A stretch of DNA of 64,000 bases, taken from Bilabrum cf. latius (Eukaryota; Bigyra: Bicosoecida; Bigyra; Bicosoecida). The position numbers and the translations under genes are program-made. Positions 58,986 to 64,000 of the stretch are shown here, piece after piece. The number at the start of each line of letters is the position of its first letter. Position 1 is the first letter of the stretch. Location: assembly GCA_965178125.1 (NCBI GenBank), contig OZ237736.1:1-64000 (forward strand). The letters are read 5' to 3'. The notes under the pieces are model-generated. The model had not been told where the DNA came from. It saw only the letters and a program-made list of their open reading frames with translations, and made no database searches.

Positions 58986-60674
58986 ATGGCCAGTGAACGA
59001 CTAGGTAAGCCTCCATTCAATGCAATTCAAAGGATCGGTGAAGGAGCCTACGCTACAGTTTGGAGCGCCTCTTGGCGCGGTAAAATTGTTGCCGTAAAAG
59101 AGTTAAAACACGATGTGGCCAGTACGCTCGATGATGCCGTCGCCCTTCCCGAAATTCGGCACCTACGTGCGATGGGCGGGGGTAGCGATGACATGGTTCG
59201 GCTCCTGCAGGTCGCACGCCTCGATGGAACTGTATTCATCATAATGGAGCTATGTGACTCGTCTCTATTGGATGTACTTCAAGCAATGGGCGAGAGAGGC
59301 CAGCGTCCCAGCGAAGAAAACGTTCGGTGGGTGATGGCTCGGCTTTTACGAGCTCTAGCGTTCATGCATTCTCGCGGGGTTTTGCACAGAGATATAAAGT
59401 CAGACAACATTCTGTTGCAGACAGGGGATTCCAGTGGAGGTCTGACAGGAAAGACAGCGGTTGGGAGCAAGCTGGCGGACTTCGGACAGGCAACGTCAAC
59501 GGCCGCGGTCCCGAAGGGAAAAGGCCTCACTCCGTATGTCGGGACACGATGGTATCGTGCGCCTGAGCTGTTGCTTGCGCCCCACGTCCGAGCTGGCAGC
59601 CGGTCTGCATTTTCGTACGGCCCTGGCATCGACGTGTGGAGCGCAGGCTGCGTCATGGCGGAGCTGCTGGCGGGCCGCACGCTCTTCCAGGGAACAAGTG
59701 CCTTGGACCAGCTGAATCGATATGCACACGTACTTGGACCCCCTTCTGAGTCCTGGCCTGCGTCCAGTCGCCTAGCAGAGGCATGCGGCCTGGCGCTGCC
59801 CAGGATCAAGGGGGTGGGGCTGGCGGCGGTGCTGAGCAAGGCAGGGGTGCGTGTGTCTGCCCAAGCAGCAGCTGCATGCGAGGCACTTCTCACTTGGGAC
59901 CCAGCGAGGAGGCCCAGCGCTACAGATGCCCTCCGTCTGGGTTTCTTCAGGGGTGGTGCAGGCGACCCGCTGGTGCTGTGGCCGCGGTCCCAGTCTGCGG
60001 CCGAGTCGGCGGCTGCTACTCGGGCGGCCCGCGCGCTGCAAGCCAGGCTGGTGGCTGCTGCGGGGGCTGCGGGGGCTGCGGGGGCTGCTGGCAGCAAGGC
60101 AATGGGGGGGTCTGGGAGCACCGCTGCAGCTGGGGCACCCTCGTCCTCATCCGAGGGAACAGCGGGGGCAGCTACTAGTGGTCGGCCGCGAGCGGATTCC
60201 CTCAACTCGGCCGACTCGCTGGAATCAGAGGCCGACGCAAATATGTAGAGGTCAACCAGTGGTAAACACGCAGCTAGTGCTGGAGTTGGGAGTGAAGATG
60301 CAGGTGCAAAGCTCGGGCTGGTGGGCACTGCGGGTGACAGTGGCGCAGGGACGATGCCCTCGACTGCTGCACCTGGTCGCAGGTCGAGCGGGCTAGGCCT
60401 GGCCCTGGCACCATCGGCCTCCATTGCCAGCGGGAAAGGCTCCACACCAGCTGCACCGGGGACTACGAGCCAGAGAAGCCCTGCAGCGGGTATTGCTGAC
60501 AGTGGCGTAGCCGTGGGTGCGAGGGGAAAGAGGTCTGGTTTGGGGCTTGGACTTGGACTTGGGGCTGGTGTGGGCGGGCGATCGGCTGCAGATCAGCCCG
60601 AGCAGGATGATTATGTGCCTTCCTTCGTGTCTGGGGAGAAAAGCGGCGGGAAGCGATCTGGATTACTCGGGTGA
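58986..60674 (+). CDS. CMGC-group protein kinase with long C-terminal tail
   Basis: A 562-residue intronless frame from ATG 58986 (context caccatgg) to UGA, with one read-through UAG at 60246. Kinase landmarks in order: glycine loop IGEGAYATVW, VAVKELK, LPEIRHLR, HRDIKSDNILL, DFGQ, VGTRWYRAPELLL, and DVWSAGCVMAELLAGRTLF with ALDQLNRYAHVLGPP. The arrangement is that of CDK- and MAK/CDK20-like kinases. The alpha-C helix has PEIRHLR instead of a PSTAIRE-type motif. The last ~220 residues are Ala/Gly/Ser-rich with GKRSGLGLG repeats and are probably disordered. Start of the tail is a (GCTGCGGGG)n run coding AAGAAG. Confidence 0.88.
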
Positions 60675-60816
60675 GTTGCTGGACAGGCACTGTCGGGAAA
60701 CCGGAATAAACAGCAAACAGAGGCAACACCACCAGGCTTGAACACCACGCGAAACTGCGTGCTACCGCAAGGGCACTGTATATTATTGCACAGTACTTCC
60801 GGGATTAAATTCTGAT

Positions 60817-63800
60817 ATGTACAGCGTTACATCGCGCGGGCAGGGTAGACTGTTTGGACGATTGGCCAGCATGGCCGGGTTGCATTTTCGTCGTGTTCGT
60901 CTGTACAGTCATGCATCAATGGAGACATCCAAAAGCACACCCGTGCAAAACTTGCGTCTTTTCAATGGTATTTATCACACTGGCGACCCAGTGTCCTCTA
61001 GATTAGACGGTGCCGACCGTGGTGGACTACGAAGACCGCTCCACAATGAACACGGCTCACCTGTTGCGACTGATAGGCAAAGGCTCCTTCGGAAATAGCT
61101 CTCGCTTGAGCTTGAAAGTGCCGAGAAGGCAGCCATGAAACTTGCCGGGGTCCAGGCGGAAGTCATGGATAGAGGACACGGCTCCGGTTTGCATCGTGTC
61201 CGAAGGCAGTTGGTCAAATGGTTTCCAGGGCTCACACGCCGAATCGAGGCACTCACCGCAGAAATGGTTGGGCCGCGGGCCTCTCCTGCCCGTCGGGCGT
61301 AGGGCGCTCACCTCTTGCTGGTGAGCAGCGAGCGCCTATCTGCTATCGCTCTGCACGAGGTAGTGAACGCTCTCCTGGCGCAGGGGGGCGCCGTGTCTGC
61401 CACAACGCTGTGCGCCGACATTGGCGAGCGGGTGCAGCTGGAGGCCCAGCTGGGTCGCGTGCGACGGGTTGACAAGCGAGCATGGGACGCTGCCAAGCGC
61501 CGCCTGTCTGGACAGCTGTCAGCACGGGCCGTGCAGCAGGTGCGGCGGGCGCTCATGCAGTCTGCAGCTGCCGACGAGTGGCCCAAGCAGCTGCGGGTGT
61601 AGGTGGGCGCTGCCCTGCTGCAGTGCGTGATGCAATCCTGTCGCGTGGGGATCCATAGGACGGGCGTGACTGCCGCAGTGCGGTCGCAGCTGCTGCACGT
61701 GTCGCCTACCGTGCGCCCGTGGACGAATGAGCAGGGAGCCTCGAGGGTGAGGGCGGTACTGGGGCTGCTGGACGAGTGCGCTGGCATCGGGCTGGGCGTC
61801 AGTGAGGGGGAAGAGCGAGCTGCGGATGCCGCCGCGCACAGCTTGATTGGGCAGCACCGGTCAGAGGGCCTGGGTGACGACGACACTGGAGATGGGCGGA
61901 CCGTAGCCATCGGGCACTCCCCCTCACTGGCAGTGGTGAAGGCCCTATTCTCTGAGCCCCTGTGCTCTGCAGAGGCCTCCAATGGCTCGAGCGCAAGTGA
62001 TTCCCCCGAGCCCGAGCAACAGCGGCAACAGGAGGCTGCTGCGGGCGGCAGAACAAAGAAGAGGCAGCGCTCGGCCGCGAAAGGGGTCCGCGGAATTGCG
62101 CTCACTGCATCGGAGGAAGACTTTGTGAGCACATCGTTGGCTGGCCTCAGATCTCTGCTGCGGAGGCCCCAGGGCCAGGTGGATGTGCCTAGGCTGTCAG
62201 AAGCAGACCCATCGGGTGGTGCAGGCGATGCCGAGCCTGGCGACGGCAAAGGCAACGGCAGCGGTGGGGCGATGCATGCGGTCGCGGGTGGTCACGAGTA
62301 GGAGGAGGAAGAAGACGAGGATGCTGTCATGTTTCCGGCACTCTTGCATACCTATCGGTTAGCCCCTGCACGCGGCACCACCACGATGCAGGAGGATATG
62401 ACGGCGGGGGAGGCCGGTCGGCTGAGCGCGGGCAAGCTTGTGGTGCAAGGTATCGTGCGGGCCAACCCGGCCCTCTTGGCCGCATTGCAAGGGGCAGAAG
62501 TAGAGGGCGCCAACCCAAAGCAGTTCCCCATGGTGGTCCCTCCGCGTCCCTGGGCTGGGGTGAGGGAGGGCGGGTACCTGCGCCTCAAAGTGCCCATCGT
62601 GCGCCCCAAGCTCGGCAGCAGGTCCTCGCTGGGAGTGGCAGAGATGGCCGACATGCCGCAGGTGTATGATGCGCTTAACGTGCTGGGCGCGCAGGCCTGG
62701 CGGGTGAATCCATTCGTGCATGAAACCATGCGCAGAGCCTGGGAAGGAGGCGGCGGGCTGGCGGACCTGCCTCCGAGGGCAGACCTTGAGCTGCCTGAGC
62801 CACCCTCTCCACCTTGTGGCGATTCGGATGCTTCGGAAGATGTCGCCGAGGCATTCAAGGCAGCCAACCAGAAGTGGAGGAGGCAGCTAGGCAGGGTCAA
62901 GAGGTGGAATAGCAACCGGCACAGCCTCCGCTGCGACCTCACTCTCAAACTCGCGCAGGCCAAGGCGATGGAGTCGGACGCGTTTTGGTTCCCCTACAAC
63001 ATGGACTTCAGGGGTCGCGTGTATCCAGTGCCGCCGCATCTCAACCACATGGGCTCCGACATTTGCCGCGGACTGGTCCAGTTCGCGAGACCCAAGCAGC
63101 TCGGGGACCGGGGCCTCTACTGGCTCAAGGTGCAGCTCAGCAACCTCATGGGCAACGACAAAGCACCGCTGGACGAGCGGGCGCAGTACGCAGAGGACAA
63201 CCTGGCCAGCGCCATGGACTCCGCGGATCGCCCATTGGATGGGAATGGCTGGTGGCTCGAGGCCGACAGCCCATGGCAGGCCCTTGCAGCGTGCCAAGAG
63301 CTGACTCAAGCGATGCGCCTACACGATCCGACGCAACACAGCTGCCCGCTCCCGGTCCACTAGGACGGCTCCTGCAACGGCTTGCAGCATTACGCCGCGC
63401 TTGGGAGAGACTACGACGGCGCTGTTGCTGTCAACTTGGTCGACGCGGATCGACCGCAGGACGTGTACTCACGGGTGCTCGATCTCGTTATTAAGCGCAT
63501 TGAGAAAGATTCCCATGCTGCCGCTAGTGCTGCCGATAGAACGGCCATGGCGAGGTCCGGTCAAGGTGGCTTTGCTGCTCCAGTGGCAGATGCAGTTGCA
63601 GTGTATGAAGAAGCCAACCGGATCGAGTCGAGTGGCAGCATTAAGCAGGCTTAGAAAGTCCGCAGTGGCATCATCGATGAGTCGACCAACCCAATGCAGC
63701 TCGGAAGCTCAGATTAGCAATGGAAATTCGACAGGGCATGTGCCAAGTTTGTTCGAGGACGTGTCGTCCGGAAAACCATCAAATAGACTGTCATGACCAG

Positions 63801-64000
63801 CGTATATGGTGTGACGTTCATTGGAGCTCGGGAGCAGATTCGCAATAGGCTAAGAGAAATGGACTGGTCTTCATACGGAGACGTGGATACAACTGATAAA
63901 CTTGTCTCCGATTCCAGCGCTTATCTGGCTAGAATAACTTTGGAGTGTTTAGGAGAAATGTTCAGCGCAGCAGATTCTATCAAAGACTGGTTGACTACAA
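60817..64000 (+). CDS. POLRMT: Mitochondrial (T7-like) RNA polymerase, 3' part outside the window
   Basis: The frame opens at ATG 60817 with an arginine-rich leader ([19 protein letters not shown]), a likely mitochondrial targeting peptide, and runs past 64000 without an intron. Eight UAGs are read through. Family landmarks: [25 protein letters not shown], then PVH-(UAG)[16 protein letters not shown] at 63361-63363, and RKTIK-(UAG)[10 protein letters not shown] at 63784-63786. In these two motifs Gln is present in nearly all mitochondrial RNA polymerases, including the first catalytic-Asp motif. This is the strongest protein evidence that UAG encodes Gln. The enzyme transcribes the mitochondrial genome. 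Confidence 0.95.

Overview
The window is nuclear DNA of a microbial eukaryote. Spliceosomal GT-AG introns, beta-tubulin, a ubiquitin protease, a ZNF598-type ligase, an Elongator subunit, a mitochondrial RNA polymerase and TTAGGG-type telomere repeats all point that way. The lineage cannot be fixed from the sequence. Its main feature is the genetic code: UAG is read as glutamine, while UGA and UAA terminate. Read with the standard code, almost every gene here is broken by TAG. Read with UAG as Gln, about 20 long clean genes appear. I count roughly 100 in-frame UAGs in about 13,000 codons, against no internal UAA or UGA. Several UAGs fall on glutamines that are near-invariant in well-known families.

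Layout. Positions 1-16,300 are subtelomeric. Seven (CCCTAA)n arrays, all in the same orientation, alternate with arrays of a 155-bp satellite that exists in three subfamilies. From about 6.2 to 15.2 kb these elements form a higher-order repeat of about 2.3-2.45 kb. One gene (3317-4372) is enclosed between telomere and satellite blocks. A 53-bp minisatellite marks the inner boundary.

Positions 16.9-64 kb are gene-dense on both strands, with GC-rich coding regions and shorter, AT-richer spacers. In order: a 1298-residue UAG-rich membrane protein (+); a methyltransferase (+); a secreted PHB-depolymerase-like esterase (-); a QCR8-like subunit (+); a basic nuclear-type protein (-); a TMEM209-like protein (+); an SLC35B-type transporter (-); a decayed WD40 gene (-); a GH31 glycosidase with a PAN-like insert (+); an FHA-domain protein with a 16-residue repeat (-); ELP4-like (+); a USP32-type deubiquitinase (-); a ZNF598/Hel2-like ligase (-); a small protein (+); beta-tubulin (-); a Ser/Gly-rich protein (-); a ubiquitin-like protein (-); HROB-like (-); a coiled-coil protein (-); a small membrane protein (+); a CMGC kinase (+); and a mitochondrial RNA polymerase that runs off the right end (+).

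The genes are housekeeping rather than one pathway: mitochondrial transcription and respiration, ubiquitin and ribosome quality control, recombination repair, tRNA modification and carbohydrate or ester hydrolysis. The twelve introns I could place are 86-164 bp, and every one has a 3' site ending in GCAG. Three divergent promoters share a palindromic motif. A segmental duplication has moved a gene tail and a transporter 5' end between two loci.
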